Shown one piece after another: positions 35,756 through 48,203 of a stretch of 64,000 nucleotides of DNA. The position numbers and the translations under genes were made by a program. The notes beneath the pieces were generated by a model. It saw only the letters and a program-made list of their open reading frames with translations, was not told the DNA's origin and did no database searches. This DNA is from Siderastrea siderea (lineage: Eukaryota; Cnidaria; Anthozoa; Scleractinia; Rhizangiidae): the NCBI GenBank assembly GCA_964030785.1, contig OZ034972.1:51764538-51828537 (forward strand), given 5' to 3'. Within the stretch, counting starts at the first letter, position 1. Each line of letters opens with the position of its first letter.

Positions 35756-36262
35756 GCCTAAACATCTCTCAAGTTATGAGTACCGTCCTTGCCTTTCAGG
35801 AATGTCTAGTGCAGTTTGGTGAAGCAAACAGAAGGGTCTCCGTTCAGTGTTAGGTTTGAGTGACTTTACAGTCGAACACCGAGAAGCGGCCACCTCGCTA
35901 TTACAGCCTCTTTATCTTGGCCGAACAAAAGCTCATGTATTTTCTTATGTTAAAACTCCATCAATGACGTCACAACGTTTACATAGCGAGGTTTTCGTTG
36001 CCTGTTGGTGGTCAGATTAACCTTTTTTAACCCCTACATCAACATGCATATTCCCCTTACTAACCTTCGTATATGTTTTTCATGCATTTTGGAACAATCT
36101 GTTTAAACATCAAGACATGTCGTCTTTGCTGATCATTTCTTTCGTTCACAAGACTTATTTGTTTGACCATGCAGTATCACTGTAAGGAGAAGTTAGACAC
36201 TGGTCATTGTTAGGGATTAAAGGGTTAACGTAGTTCCACTGCATTCACTTTTGTACAAGTAT

Positions 36263-39200
36263 TTATCTAGACTCCAGTTTAGTGACTCTGTTCTTTAGGT
36301 ACCGGAGTTCATCCCTTTCGATCAAGACATCATTATACAAAGAGTTAGTATAGGTTTTGAGTCTGCGTAGAGTATCCAGGATGTTACTGGGGTCTAGCTC
36401 AACCTTTATTTCGTTGTCATATTCGTCGAGCTCGTAGAATTGAGCGTTCACGCTTCTCCAGCTGCCAGTCAGTCGTGTCCTTCTCAGTTGCTCGGTTTGG
36501 GACTGGAGCTTATTTATGCCAGGTGAGCCACACCGGGCAGCGGTTATTTCACTGTCAGCCGTCAAAAGATAACGAGTCTTTCTTTCCGCTGTTGCCATTT
36601 CATCAGTCATTCTACAGAATCCTGTTGAGTCATTGTCATCGCCGCCCTGTTCAAAGCACAGTTCCTCTTCGTAATCGTCTTCCTCGTAATACAGATTCAT
36701 CTGACTTTCTCTCAGCTGATCTCGCACATCTTCCAGCTCTACATGGAGATCTTCTTTCTCCAACTGCAGCTTAGCAACTTCATTCTCGGATTTCTCTCGT
36801 CTTCGTTTTTCATCTTGAAGCTGCTTTTCCAGAAGAGCAACTCTGTCGTCCAGTGACTCAGCCTGCCGTTTCTCTTTCTTTCGTCTGTTCAGCGAATTGA
36901 AGGACTCATTCCTTTGTTTCAGACTCTCTCCGCTGCTGCATTTCGCAAACTTTGATCTGCGCTGACCCGTTTCATTAAGTCTTCCGAGGGAAGCGCTTTT
37001 CTGCAGTTTTTCAAGCAAGCCCCACTGTTTAACCCGTTTGAGGCATAGAGTGTCTAGATGATCAACACTTCCAAACTTTCGCCAGCCCTCTTCATGTTCC
37101 CATTCCAAGTCCTCATTTCTTGCTAACAGCGAGTCGGAAGTCTGAACTGATCCGCATTGCGTTTGATCAATCAGCACTGAATTGTTGTCATCTCGACTTG
37201 CTTCGTTGTCCATCTCCTCTTGGGGCGAGTAGTTAGCAAACTCGTTTTCATCGCTTGGATCTGAGTCGTAATCAGCAAAGAGACCGGAACTGCTTGAGTC
37301 ACTGAAGATGATGGAGCTTCGTCTTATCTCCTCGAGGTCTTTCTTGGTGTTCTTGTGACGTTTCTCTTCTTCAATGAGCCTCAACTTCAGGGACTGCGTC
37401 TCATCAAGGTCGTTTTCTAATTCTGCCAAGATGGTGCTGATTTCTGCAAACACCAGTAATATTCAATGAGTATTTCTTCTTTGGTAGGAGCCTTGAAGTA
37501 GAAATAAGGGACTCAAGGGGGTGCGGTGGGGACTCTGGAGCCGTGCACACTTTTATCTAATTTTAGCATCAGTTTGAAAAGCCAAAAGACATGATTGCAT
37601 CGATGGAAGCCTAAAAATAATGGTCCAATTTTCCTATCAATGGCTCTTGTAGTGTACAGAAGCTATTGGTAAGTGTGTATGGCGAAGGATGGCCAGGATG
37701 GAAATGTTTGCAACTTGAAAAATTCCACAAACCTTGTACAGTCCCTTGCGTCTTAGATACAATGGGTAAAGACTGATTTTGACTCGTTCTTTCTTTACAA
37801 ACTTGTATCGTCCCCTTGGTGGTTATGAAGCAATTCACGTTTGAGTAAGGAAAATGACATTGCCCTTTTAAAATGGAGTCGGAACCCAACACTTTTTATC
37901 TGCTTGAAACCAACAGTAGCTCTGGCGTAATTCGATGGAGGGCCAGCAGACTTTTAGCCCTGCAAATGCTTGAGAAGAAGCTGTGGAGTCTTAAATTCTT
38001 TCGGAGCCCCGAATTTTCTTATAATCGCTGTATCAAATTGACCACTGGTATCGTAAATGGCGGTCCTTTCTAGAGCCTTTCTATTCTAAGCGGATTTAGC
38101 TCCCGGAGGGGATTACATGGCTCTGAAGCCGTTAGTCGTATCTGATTGCGGGTAAAGATAAGCTATAAAGTAAACAAACCCTTGGCTTGCCAACTTGGAA
38201 CTCCCGTTAATTACTAAGCATAAGTTATAAGCTGAAATTGTTCTGGCAGTGCCGAAAGCACAAAGATGAATAACAGAATAAAATAACTAAGATCACAAGG
38301 CTTTTTATCAGAAGAATTTCTTATTTCTGGCAGAAGTTTACAATCATGGTAACAATAGTGATCTTTCTGTGGTTCATGCATGACATGGGTTTGTTTCCCT
38401 GTACATTGCTTCGCCGATACAAAGGAAAGCTCGATATTGTAAGTGCTGGGAAATATCGTAGTTTCCTTCATTACCCTTTTTCATTCCAATAAGAGACAAA
38501 TACGATTACTATAGCAGTAGAATTTTAGTATTTTCTAGTTTGCCACAGCCACCATTTTCCTTTTTGTGATAAATATACGTTATCCCCTAACAGATCATTT
38601 CTTACTTTTCAACAACTTTTAGATTGCGATTATTTATTGACAGGTAAGGACAGGCCAGCGAGGCGAAGGACAGCAAAACAAGAAAGATTAATTTATTCAC
38701 ATGTTGGTTGAGGGGTTTTGCTTTTTGGTCTTTCTGTCAGAAATATAAATAGAGGTTTGTATTTCCAAACATTGCCCAAGTTAGAAAGCATTTGAATTAC
38801 GACCTTTCAGAGTCATAAAATCTTCATGCTAGAAGAGCGCCCAACGATTCGTTCTGTGGAATATCTTCTCCGAAGGCATAAGCCACCTCAAAAATTCAAA
38901 GTTAATATTTTAGAAAGCAACGCTTGCATTTTATCATTGCGTGCTCCTGACGCTAAATAAATGGGAATGAAGCTAAACGAAGGGGACGAACAAACCCTCA
39001 ACAGCCTTTAGTCTATAAATAGAATACTAGGCCAAACGAGTTTACAAATGAAAATAATTTAACTTTCTCAAACCTTCCTCATCGTATACATCATCTTCGA
39101 GCAGTTCCCTCGCCAAGAAATCCTGTACTTTCGACTTCAGCAAGGCCTGCAGAAAATGCCTGAAGCCATGTTCTCGCCTCTTCATAACATCGATGAAAGT

Positions 39201-39371
39201 TGCCACTTGGTTTTCTCTCGACGTTTTGCGTTTCTCCTCGCGAATCGTTTCCACATCATCTTCGTCTAACACACCACTGGTTTCAAGATAGCGCAATAGC
39301 TTGGTGGGCTCAAGGCATTGCTGTAGCCTAGAGTAATGTCGATCTATCACAGCACAGTCTCTCAGGTCCAT
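36263..39371 (-). CDS. CARD plus coiled-coil scaffold protein (CARD-CC)
   Basis: Two exons join in phase 1: 39371-39074 (donor AAG|GTTTGAG) and 37443-36263 (acceptor TTTGCAG), giving 492 residues. Residues 1-92 form a CARD: helices with LLRYLETSGVLDEDDVETI, FIDVMKRR and HFLQALL. Then come a short coiled coil (102-141), a Ser/Asp-rich acidic linker, a basic stretch, a long heptad-bearing coiled coil (about 285-350, DDRVALLEKQLQDEKRRREK), an acidic patch and a C-terminal helix ending KNRVTKLESR. CARD plus coiled coil is the layout of CARD9-type scaffolds that nucleate BCL10 filaments and drive NF-kappaB; there is no MAGUK part. That pathway is inference. The MDLRDCAV start was preferred to an upstream in-frame Met because the CARD begins there. 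The donor is weak but its phase matches exactly. The gene converges on TNFR-B, and two decayed copies lie at 10.2 and 16.3 kb. Confidence 0.8.
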
Positions 39372-41988
39372 TTTAATGCGGAGAAGACAAGCAATACAGG
39401 ACGTTTCATAAAAATAAATTTTCTGCGATTTATTACCCAACACTGGTGTAACTAAACACCGCTGCGTCGTGATCACGTGTATATGATATGACCTAGCCTG
39501 TTTACTTTGACGTCTTCTCCAAATCGGTTTCCGGAGAAAGCAAGGAACAAACCGTGCATAGTACAGTGGATTCGTTTAGACATTTGCAGCAATTTGATTT
39601 TAAATACTAGAAACCTAGGAAGCTTGAGTATTTTCGAAATTGAGTACAGCCCTGCAGCTTGGTAGACGTGACAGGAACTCCGTTTGTAAGCGAATATATA
39701 ACAGATACACTCAACTCCGTCACAGCTAATCAAGTTCCTATTGTTGTTTTTTGTCACACCACGTTTGTTGTCCCGCGGTATGACGTGAAGGGAACACGTG
39801 CATAACCGTCATGCGTGAATAGGTGCGTGCCTAAATATAAATAGGGACGAATTGCATTGGCGAATAGTTCGTCTGCTTTTGTTTCAGCTTTTACAAATTC
39901 TAATCTAATGACACGATCTCAAGATGTTTTTCCGTTATTTCAGCTACTTTCTTTAGGAGAGTGTTACATACAGACGGTGCACCTCTATAAATTTCTATAT
40001 CGAGCACAAAAAAGCCTAAAAGTTGTGTGTTCCCTTGGCGCTTCTGTTAGCTGAGGTCAAGTAAACAGATTAGCACGCTACATGGAACAAGAGTGTTGAG
40101 TGTTCTTATGAAATTGGCAGTTAGGTAAACCGCGATAGCCCAACCCACAGTGAGGGCAGAAAAACATATCAATATCATTGCAATAGCAATATCAATAGCA
40201 ATATCATTGACATTGCAATAATACAACAACTGATCACGCACAGCATTTATGCTTCAAAGTTTACACATGAACTAATCCGACAGACTATATCGTTAATTGA
40301 AACCTTTTAAGAACTCAAACTGCGGCTCATTTCACAATTTTTGAAGTTCAATGCTGTGCGATAGAATCACCCGAGACATAGACAGGTTATCCCCCTGAAG
40401 TAGCCGGGTTATTCCAGATAAAAAAATAATAATAACGTTGCTGAGACGGAGCCCCAAGAAATAGAAATCGACATAAACATCGCGACTTAACTCCAAATCT
40501 GTCAGTTCAAAATTTAAAACATCTCATCTAAAATCTCCAAACGACTCGGTTGGACTTCTGGGAACACGTAGAGAGTTTGACTGGTCTCCGAAATATTTGA
40601 TTTGTTTGAGTTTGACTTGTCTCCGGAAATGTCTACTACGCAGAAAGTGAACTTGCTTAAGTTCACTTGTTTCAGTTTGGAAAACTGATATTGAGAGCCA
40701 ATACTGCACTACTTTGAAAGATTAAGAACCATATATAATCCTACAAACAGTGGATTTTGTAAGACATGCTATCATTTCGAGAGTGCAATTGCCGAGATAT
40801 TTCATCCATGAAACGAATTATAGCCACGTATTTGAGCCTTTCGCAAGTTGGATATGATTTTTGACAAACAGACATCAAATATGAAATATCAATCCATACT
40901 TACCTAACGCCGCTTGTTTACTTCGTTTACATTTCGACTTGACCAAGTTCCGCGGTATATATAAGCTTACAATAGGCTTGTTTTACATATTTTCTGGTCT
41001 ATTTTCGTCTTCTTTTTGTTTTTGGAAGACTGCATTCGCCGCCTGAAATCAAATCAAACACCTCAACGAACAAGGAATCCCAGGAAGTTTGTCAGAATTA
41101 TTATGCCTTATTGTTAAACCTCCCCCGTACTGCGTTTCTTTGTGAAGGAGAAATTAAACAAAACAATAGAAAGGTCCTCTGAAAAGTGCGTCAAGCGCGA
41201 CCCGGTCATGGACTAAAATATGTGGGTGGAAGACCGCAAAAAAAACAGGAAGAAGAAAAGTCACGGAAAAACAAAAGAAACTTGATTTTGCTCAAAAAAG
41301 TGATCAAAATACGACAATTTTATCAGTAACTCTACCATAGGGTCATGGAGGAGGGTGCAATTTTGCTTTCGTGAAGCATGATCTAACAAAGCAAGTGGAT
41401 CTCTAAGACCTTGGATAAACGGATAAATATCATTCTACAATGTTACCCCTTTAAGTAATTTAAGAAAAAACACGAAACTTTTTAGTTTAAAACAAGACAT
41501 GTTTCGGCATACCAAATGCCATATTCAGTTAAATGAGAGTGCTGAAACAACGTTATCGAATTGAAATGAAGCGAAGATGTGACCATCGCAGTTGTAATCG
41601 CAATTTAAGCAATTGCGAATTAAGCCCAAAAAAAGATTTTCGGGGCTTAAACGGGATTCGAACCCGCAGTTCACATCACTTCATTCTAAGTAATTAGAAT
41701 TACTAATAAAAAAGAAGCAAAGATAACAAAAGAATGCGTGATAATGTGAAAACTAAACAAACAGTTTTAAATTAATGTGGTTGACCTGTTGATTTAAGCC
41801 CTGATATGAAAATGCATATTCTCCTTACTGTTCTCGAATTCTCTATACATTTTTATTGGAGCTATAGTAACGAGAATTTGTCGAAATATCAAGACATCTT
41901 ATCCTTGGCGATCACTCTTTTTATTCTCATCACTTGAATGTTTGAACAAGTAGTGATCATAAAAGTTCATTTTCGTCACTGTTAGGGC
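39372..41988. other. Upstream region of CARD-CC and intergenic DNA, no gene seen
   Basis: Probable promoter and 5' flank of CARD-CC on the left; no convincing ORF or repeat family across the rest. Near 41650-41665 a T-arm-like motif (GGGTTCGAATCCC on the minus strand) occurs without the remaining arms of a tRNA. No kappaB-like palindrome was seen in the CARD-CC upstream DNA. Confidence 0.5.
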
Positions 41989-42980
41989 TTAAACACGGAG
42001 CGAGCCTACATGACTGAGGCTGAGGTGTTCAGCCTGTCAATCACAAATCCTAAAGGGCGGCGAACAGGCGCATTTGATTGGCTCACCGACCAGACGGGAA
42101 GCCAACAAGGAGCACTCCAAATTTACTTCAAACATCCTCGCAAATCTTTGCTCTATAAGCCATGTAAATAATTTTTTTAGCTCTGCAAAATAAACAGTAG
42201 TGAATCGGTAAATAACAAATTTCCGATCATCGCATGACTTGAAAATAAAGTCTTCGTTTTTAAGCTCGGATTTTGCATTGCAAAGTTTTAAACGTAGAAA
42301 ACAATCGAGGGGGAAAACCGGACCCGCCGCTAATGCTTGAAAATTTGAAACCGCTCAGGACAAATAATTCAAGCACGACTGAAGATGACACGCCTGATTA
42401 AAAAAAAAGACCAAAATTTTATCTTATTTTATTCCCTATGTTTCAGAGAAAAGAAAATACTTTTTTTGTAGAGCCGTGGTAATGACAGTGTATTAAATAA
42501 GAGCGAGTGGTTCAAACAACATCGCGTGCAAACAAAACACTCAAAATAATTTGGAAACTTGCAGAAAATGATATTAAACTAAACCGTTTTAAGTCGGTCC
42601 CACTCATGAACTGACCAAAAATTAAAAGGTATCCAATGATTTTTTGGGCTTTTATCCATGTTAAAACGCCCGCCAATATTTCAACTGTAGACACAATGTT
42701 TCGGTTTAATATTCCGCAAAATAATTTCTGGTCGACATAAAGGCGGTTGTATTTACTGAACTCCAGTTGAAATCTTACAGTAAATGGCATCAGGGCAACT
42801 TTTTAGTTATAACTCAAGTTTTTTATAGTTTTATTTTTTATTAGAGAGCCATTTAGTCAAAGGAAAAGTTTGTAACTGTTCAAACGTTTCACGACCGTTG
42901 CTTCCCCTACATTTGAATTTGTCAAATGAAGCCAACAAAATGCTTCCCATGATCCTTTTATAGGCTCGCTCCGTGTTTAA
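41989..42980. mobile_element. TTAA-flanked 984-bp element
   Basis: TTAA (41989-41992) then ACACGGAGCGAGCCTA at the left; TAGGCTCGCTCCGTGT then TTAA (42977-42980) at the right. The 16-bp ends are perfect inverted repeats. A small minus-strand ORF (42512-42790) has no recognised domain. A non-autonomous piggyBac or Kolobok-type element is likely. Confidence 0.85.
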
Positions 42981-43934
42981 GAGGCAATGTCCACTAAGAC
43001 CGAGCGAAATCGAAAATATGTGGCACATGATGAAAAATCAAAATTCTCCGTTTTTCGCCCAGAGATACCTTATGGTAGCTCTAGAAACGTGGTGGCATTT
43101 TTTGTTGAGAAACTATTTTTAAACCTCCAAAAAATTTAAAAACCGTTACCGCACTACGTGTCTCTACAAACACCCCGAATAAACGCGAATCATACCCTCT
43201 CGTAAACTTCGCTCTGTTTAATTCGCGTCATGGAACAATCCTGTTTTGAGCTTATAAATTTGCTGTTGAAGAGTTTACAAGTAATTTGAGTCAAATTATT
43301 CTTTTGTGGATCAATTTTCAAGGTCATGGCAGGCTGCTGAAAACCACTAAAATTCGCTTGCTTTGAATTCTCAATTTGGCACAGTTTTTCGAGAGAAAGT
43401 TTCCCTCCCCGGTAAAACACCGAATCACTTGAAATTCAGAATTCTTGAAAGAGGAAATGCCGTTCTTAAACCAGGTTTAAAAATTAGTTTCGGGCTCTTT
43501 ATCAGCGCCGAGTACAAACGCTCTCAAAATCCCGATAATTACAACATTAACACGTCAACAATTGGCACATACCTACGACCAAATAACCGAAAATGTGGAC
43601 ATTTCTTCTATTTTGGTCGGTATTCGGTTGTAATCCACAGCAGAAAGGTAATGTCTAGCTCACCTGAATATGGTATTGTCTAAATATCAGGTTCTGTGCG
43701 TACTCTTTCATAATAACCATCTTGGCGTCCGGGGTCAACAACATCACTGAAGTATCGCGTATTGGCAATCAACCCAAATGACTTATTTCCATCCCGCCTC
43801 CTTTTGTTAAAATGAAGAACCTTCAGGAATAAAATGATTTTGCCTTATTTGAACTTCAAAAGAGTTTTCTCCTATAAGACGTCTTTTCTTGATCTGTATT
43901 CGTTGTAAAATTTCGAAACGATAATTCCTTGCCG

Positions 43935-44008
43935 AAAGCTTACTAGCCTGCGTGCAGACGTCTCCTATTTCCTTATAGGAGACGTCTGCACGCAGGCTAA
44001 AAGCTTAC
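43935..44008. mobile_element. Tiny hairpin insertion with 9-bp target duplication
   Basis: Arms 43944-43968 (TAGCCTGCGTGCAGACGTCT and on) and 43975-43999 are exact complements around a six-base loop. AAAGCTTAC occurs directly on both sides (43935-43943 and 44000-44008). A 9-bp duplication fits Mutator-like elements. Confidence 0.85.
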
Positions 44009-44197
44009 AAGCCTGTTTAGTTTGAGTCACGCAACAAAATGTCACGCACTTGATTTTACCTGACGTCGGGTTTGACTTGGAGGGGGAAATGCACAGGAAA
44101 CAAAACAAAACAAAAAAAACAACAAGCAAGCAAGCAAAAAACAAACAAACAAAAACAAAGCAATGAGAACTTTGAAAACCTGTGGACCCAAGGACCG

Positions 44198-44632
44198 ATT
44201 ACGGTCAACTGCCGCTTATAAGCCCTGGGCTTATACAACTTTGTAAGGGTTTTGGGTGGGCTTATAAACGGAGGGGCTTATATCTGGGGGGCTTCTAAGT
44301 TTCGAAATGAGCCACAGCAGTGTTGATTGAAATACGTTTTTAATTTACCAGTTTTCAATTAACCTTTGAAACGTCACAATAAATCGAATTCGTTTCAATT
44401 TTAATTTAACAACAAAATCAAAACTGTAACAACACGAACGTAACCGGGACGCAACAAAACAGAAGCTCAGAGTTCATCTTCGCAGTGTTCTGTGAGAGTG
44501 CTTAATATTAAGGAAACAGGGAAAACTAGAGGGCGACTTATATCCGGTGGAGCTTATACCGGATGTATTTTTTTGTTTACAGGTAGATGGGCCTATAACT
44601 GGGAGGTTGGGCTTATAAGTGGCAGTTAACGG
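44198..44632. mobile_element. MITE with GCTTATAAG inner repeats
   Basis: CGGTCAACTGCCGCTTATAAGCC at the left end is mirrored by GGGCTTATAAGTGGCAGTTAACGG at the right (mismatches present). Same family style as 8430-8926. Nested in the 5.2-kb transposon. Confidence 0.75.
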
Positions 44633-45259
44633 TATTTATGTATTTATCAGTATCATTAGAGGCAGCGAAGCCTTGCCAAAACCTTGCCTGTTGCTAGGGC
44701 TTTGAAAAAGAAATTATTATTAGGTCTCTATGCATTGGTCTTCAAAAATTGTTCAAGACAGGAGTGAGAATGTAAAAATGTATGTTGAGTTTACTCAAGA
44801 CCAGGGGGTGTGGCCAGCCGGGTGCCGGAACCGTCCTTTTCGTTCTTTATAAGCTTATGAAACCATTTTATGGCAAACCTAGCGGATTACAATTTTATAC
44901 ATGAAACTCAAAATTAAGTTGAGTTTGAAACTCAACTCATGTTGAAACTCATCATGACAAGGAGTCCTAATGTTTAGGGCTCTTTGTCGCTTTCCGCCTG
45001 ATCTTCTGAGCAGTGCAGGTGACGAAGGTGGAGAACCATCCTTGTGACGAATGGCTAACGCTCGAAACGTCAGCTTTCAATCTCTTCACGGTGGCTCAAT
45101 TTACCTTATCAACTCAGTTGATAAATACAAAGTTTTGTGTTTCGCTTCCCCACCGATGCAGCACCACAGTTTCTCTAGAAACTAACCCCCTTTTTTGTCA
45201 AGAGACAGTTGGTTGTGCGATTTTTCTGCGTCTTCTCACGGCTGAGGAGAACGAGCTCG

Positions 45260-45867
45260 GTTTCGCTTAGAGCACTGCTATGGACGGTAGACTATCAGAT
45301 GACAGGGCCTTAGATTTCAGCGCATTTATTGGTCTTATAGGTCCCACGCCATATGCTCTTCATACACGGACGGATTCTTTCTTTAGAAAACTGTATATTC
45401 ACACCATCGATCTTCCAAGTGGTAACTAAACGGCTTGCAATGGACGCGCACCGGATGACACTTAAGGATGGTTCTCCACCGGGATCTTGATATCGTGTTC
45501 GGAGTTTAGGAGGACAAATGTATCCGACTTAGTCTCCGCCGGCCTTGCGGTCGCAGGCTTCCTTCCTTCCATGGGGAGGGAAGGGAGCCAAGAGTTTGAA
45601 CACCACGCCCAGCTCTGCTCCTAGTACTCCTGCGCAAACTATGGTGGCCCTGCAGGCCCTACAGTGGTAGCAGCCAGCACTGTCTTGCCGGAAGCTGACT
45701 GTCTTCAGGGCTGGTATGGTAGTGTTAATCTGCTTAATGACGTCTGCCATCACACCGAGGAATGCACGAAAGTGGATATGAGAAAAAAGTGTACTTTCCA
45801 GAGCCCACTGGAGGGAAGACACCGATGTGTTGCAAAATAGCTTTGGACTCCGACTTGCCATTTCCAC
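45260..45867 (-). pseudogene. Transposase-like relic in TTAA element copy 1
   Basis: A 112-codon frame (45529-45867) reads FRAFLGVMADVIKQINTTIP, then RQDSAGCYHCRACRA and CDRKAGGD, followed by broken frames. The D-x-AGCYH box and the CDRKA segment resemble the catalytic region of DDE-type transposases found in cnidarian and fish genomes; this is recognition of a pattern, not a proven family. The same ORF is conserved in copy 2 (62700-63050), with few substitutions but both copies broken downstream. Confidence 0.5.
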
Positions 45868-48203
45868 GGTCTGCTTTTCTCACTTTCCCGTTCGAGGCAT
45901 ACTTAGACAGCCCTGGTAGAACTCAACATGACCAACGTTGATTAGTTCCCTCTGCGCTATTCCCAGACAAGAGCGATTAATTAAAAATACTTTTGCACGT
46001 GATAAAAGAAAATCAACGAAGCTCAACTTCTGAGTGGATATCGCTGATTCCAACGCTGCAAGTGTGACCCGAAAAGTCTTTTTTGCAACTGGAACAGCAA
46101 CTGCTTGTTCATATCGCTTGTAAGAGGCGCAAACGCCTGCAGCTAGTTTCGGAAAAGAATAAGTGACCTCTATTCGCAGCCAAGGGAGATAATGGTTTGA
46201 TTGGCTATTGTACTCGGTGACAGGGATCCTGTCTGCGAGAACTCCAAAGAACCTATCCTTTTACAATGGTGCGATATAGAGGAAGCGCTCTACAACTGCT
46301 GCGTGTTAAATCTGGCGTTTTCCTTTTTTTTTCTTCTTTTTTTTTAACCAAAATTATCAGTTTTTGAACATTTACTCAAAGCCGATCCGCACTTAAGACA
46401 TTTTGCCTAGTTTCCAATAATGCCGCACCTGAAATTCTCACACGCCTGATTTCCAACAAGAAAATTATTTCAGCAAATGGCAGCTTCTCGAGGCGCCTTC
46501 TTCGACGCAACACTGGTGGCTTGCAAGTAATATTGAAATCCTTCACCGTGAAAGTAATTAGACTTGAAAAGTCGAACTCTTGAAATTTGCTATTTTAGAC
46601 TATCGGAAGCTAATACTTTCCCACTCTAGTGAACACGTGACAATTTTTCCCTCTCGCCAGAGCGTCACAAAATGTACATCTATGTAATCTGCAACTTCCT
46701 TTTCACAGGTCAAAATTGCGTAGTGAATAGTCCCGTCATATGTAGTATCACTCTATTTTACTAGTCGAAAGATATTTCAGGCATAACTTCGGCGGTGTAA
46801 CATGACACCAAACAGGAGGACGGAATGTAAGTAAACAAACACAGTTGTAGCCAAGTGCTACGCATTGAAAACTTACGATTATAGAGGAAAGTGAACTTAA
46901 AATTTTCAGGAAACTTGTAAAAAACAAATGGATGCCTTCTTTGTTAGCCTTCGATATGCTTTAGTTTAAATCATGGAAAAAAATTCAGCTATCTCTGCGG
47001 TTTGTTTTTACATTGAGGCAGTCTGGCATCTGGGATGAAAACGGGAAAGGATCATTCCGGTCGAGTTGCTGAAACAAACGCCATCACCATTTACATCGCC
47101 TTCTATCTTGTGTAATTTTCTTCATAGCTTAAGTTATTTCAGACGTCCTAATCTTTCGATTTTTATCCCAGTTTTGCAATCCATCACCAAAACCTATCCT
47201 GTGACTTGACCAGAACCCGTTGCGTGACAGACAAATTTAGTTAAATCAGACCATAATAACAGTGCGGTTTCTGAGTTGAATGTTGAGATCACTGCAAAGT
47301 TATTTAGTTTCTTGAGGGAATTAACACTGGGAGATTTTAAAAATTCATTTGCCATTCGTTAAGGGATGCGAATGTGTTGGCGGAGTCGTTATTCATTAGT
47401 TGAAAGTCAATCTGGAGATACCAGGAGATAACGGTCGATTCCACGCGTCAAGATGGCCCTTGGACAGTACACCTAAAACTTGACGAAACCTGGCATTTAG
47501 ACAAAATCTTATTCAAGGTAAGCGAGATATGACCTTTATCCTGTACTTTTCATCCAAATACCAAAGGATACAAGGAAAAAATTCCAAGTTTTCGGCTATT
47601 CGGTCGGAGGCACGCGCCTATTGTTTGTACTGGTTGACAGGTTAATGTTGTGATTATCGGGATTTTGAGAGCGTTTGTACTCGGCGCTGATAAAAAGCCC
47701 GAAACTAATTTTTAAACCTGATTTTAGAATGGTATTTCGTCTTTCAAGAATTCTGAATTTCAAGTGATTTGGTGTTTTACCGGGGAGGAAACCTTTCTCT
47801 TGAAAAACTGTGCCAAATTGAGAATTCAAAGCAAGCGAATTTTAGTGATTTTCAGCGGCTCGCCATGACCTTGAAAATTAATTCACAGATCTAAAACAGG
47901 ACTCAATTACTTCCTACACACTTTAAAAGCAAACTTCCATGCTTAAAATGGGGGTTTTCTGGGGTGCAAATCAAACAGAGCGAAGTTTACGAGAAGGTAT
48001 GATACACGTTTATTTCGCGTGTTTACAGGACACGTGTGGCGTAAACATGTTAAATTTTTTTTCGGGCTTAAAAAAAATTTCAAGAAAAAAATTCCACGAC
48101 GTTTCTTAGATTGCCTTAGGGTATCCGTGGAAAATTTATGAGGGAATTTTATTTTTCATCATGTGCCGCCACTCGCTCGATGTTAGTGGACATCCCCTCT
48201 TAA

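Larger units (their letters stand above)
42977..48203 (-). mobile_element. 5.2-kb TTAA-flanked transposon, copy 1, with transposase relic
   Basis: Ends read GAGGCAATGTCCACTAA (from 42981) and, on the other strand, GAGGGGATGTCCACTAA (from 48199), each next to TTAA. Imperfect terminal repeats of about 650 bp include a small ORF (NHLKFRILERGN type) seen at 43363-43683 and inverted at 47596-47829. The body contains a hairpin insert (43944-43999), a GCTTATA-type MITE (44198-44632), a widespread-looking segment near 45020-45130 (CTCGAAACGTCAGCTTTCAA) and a transposase relic (about 45260-45867, minus). TTAA targets with GAGG starts suggest Kolobok; the family call is inference. Confidence 0.75.

Noticed and set aside
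41630..41710. tRNA-like T-arm (GGGTTCGAATCCC on the minus strand)
   Set aside because: No matching acceptor stem, D-arm or anticodon arm could be placed in the 60 bases upstream, so it is at best a tRNA-derived fragment.
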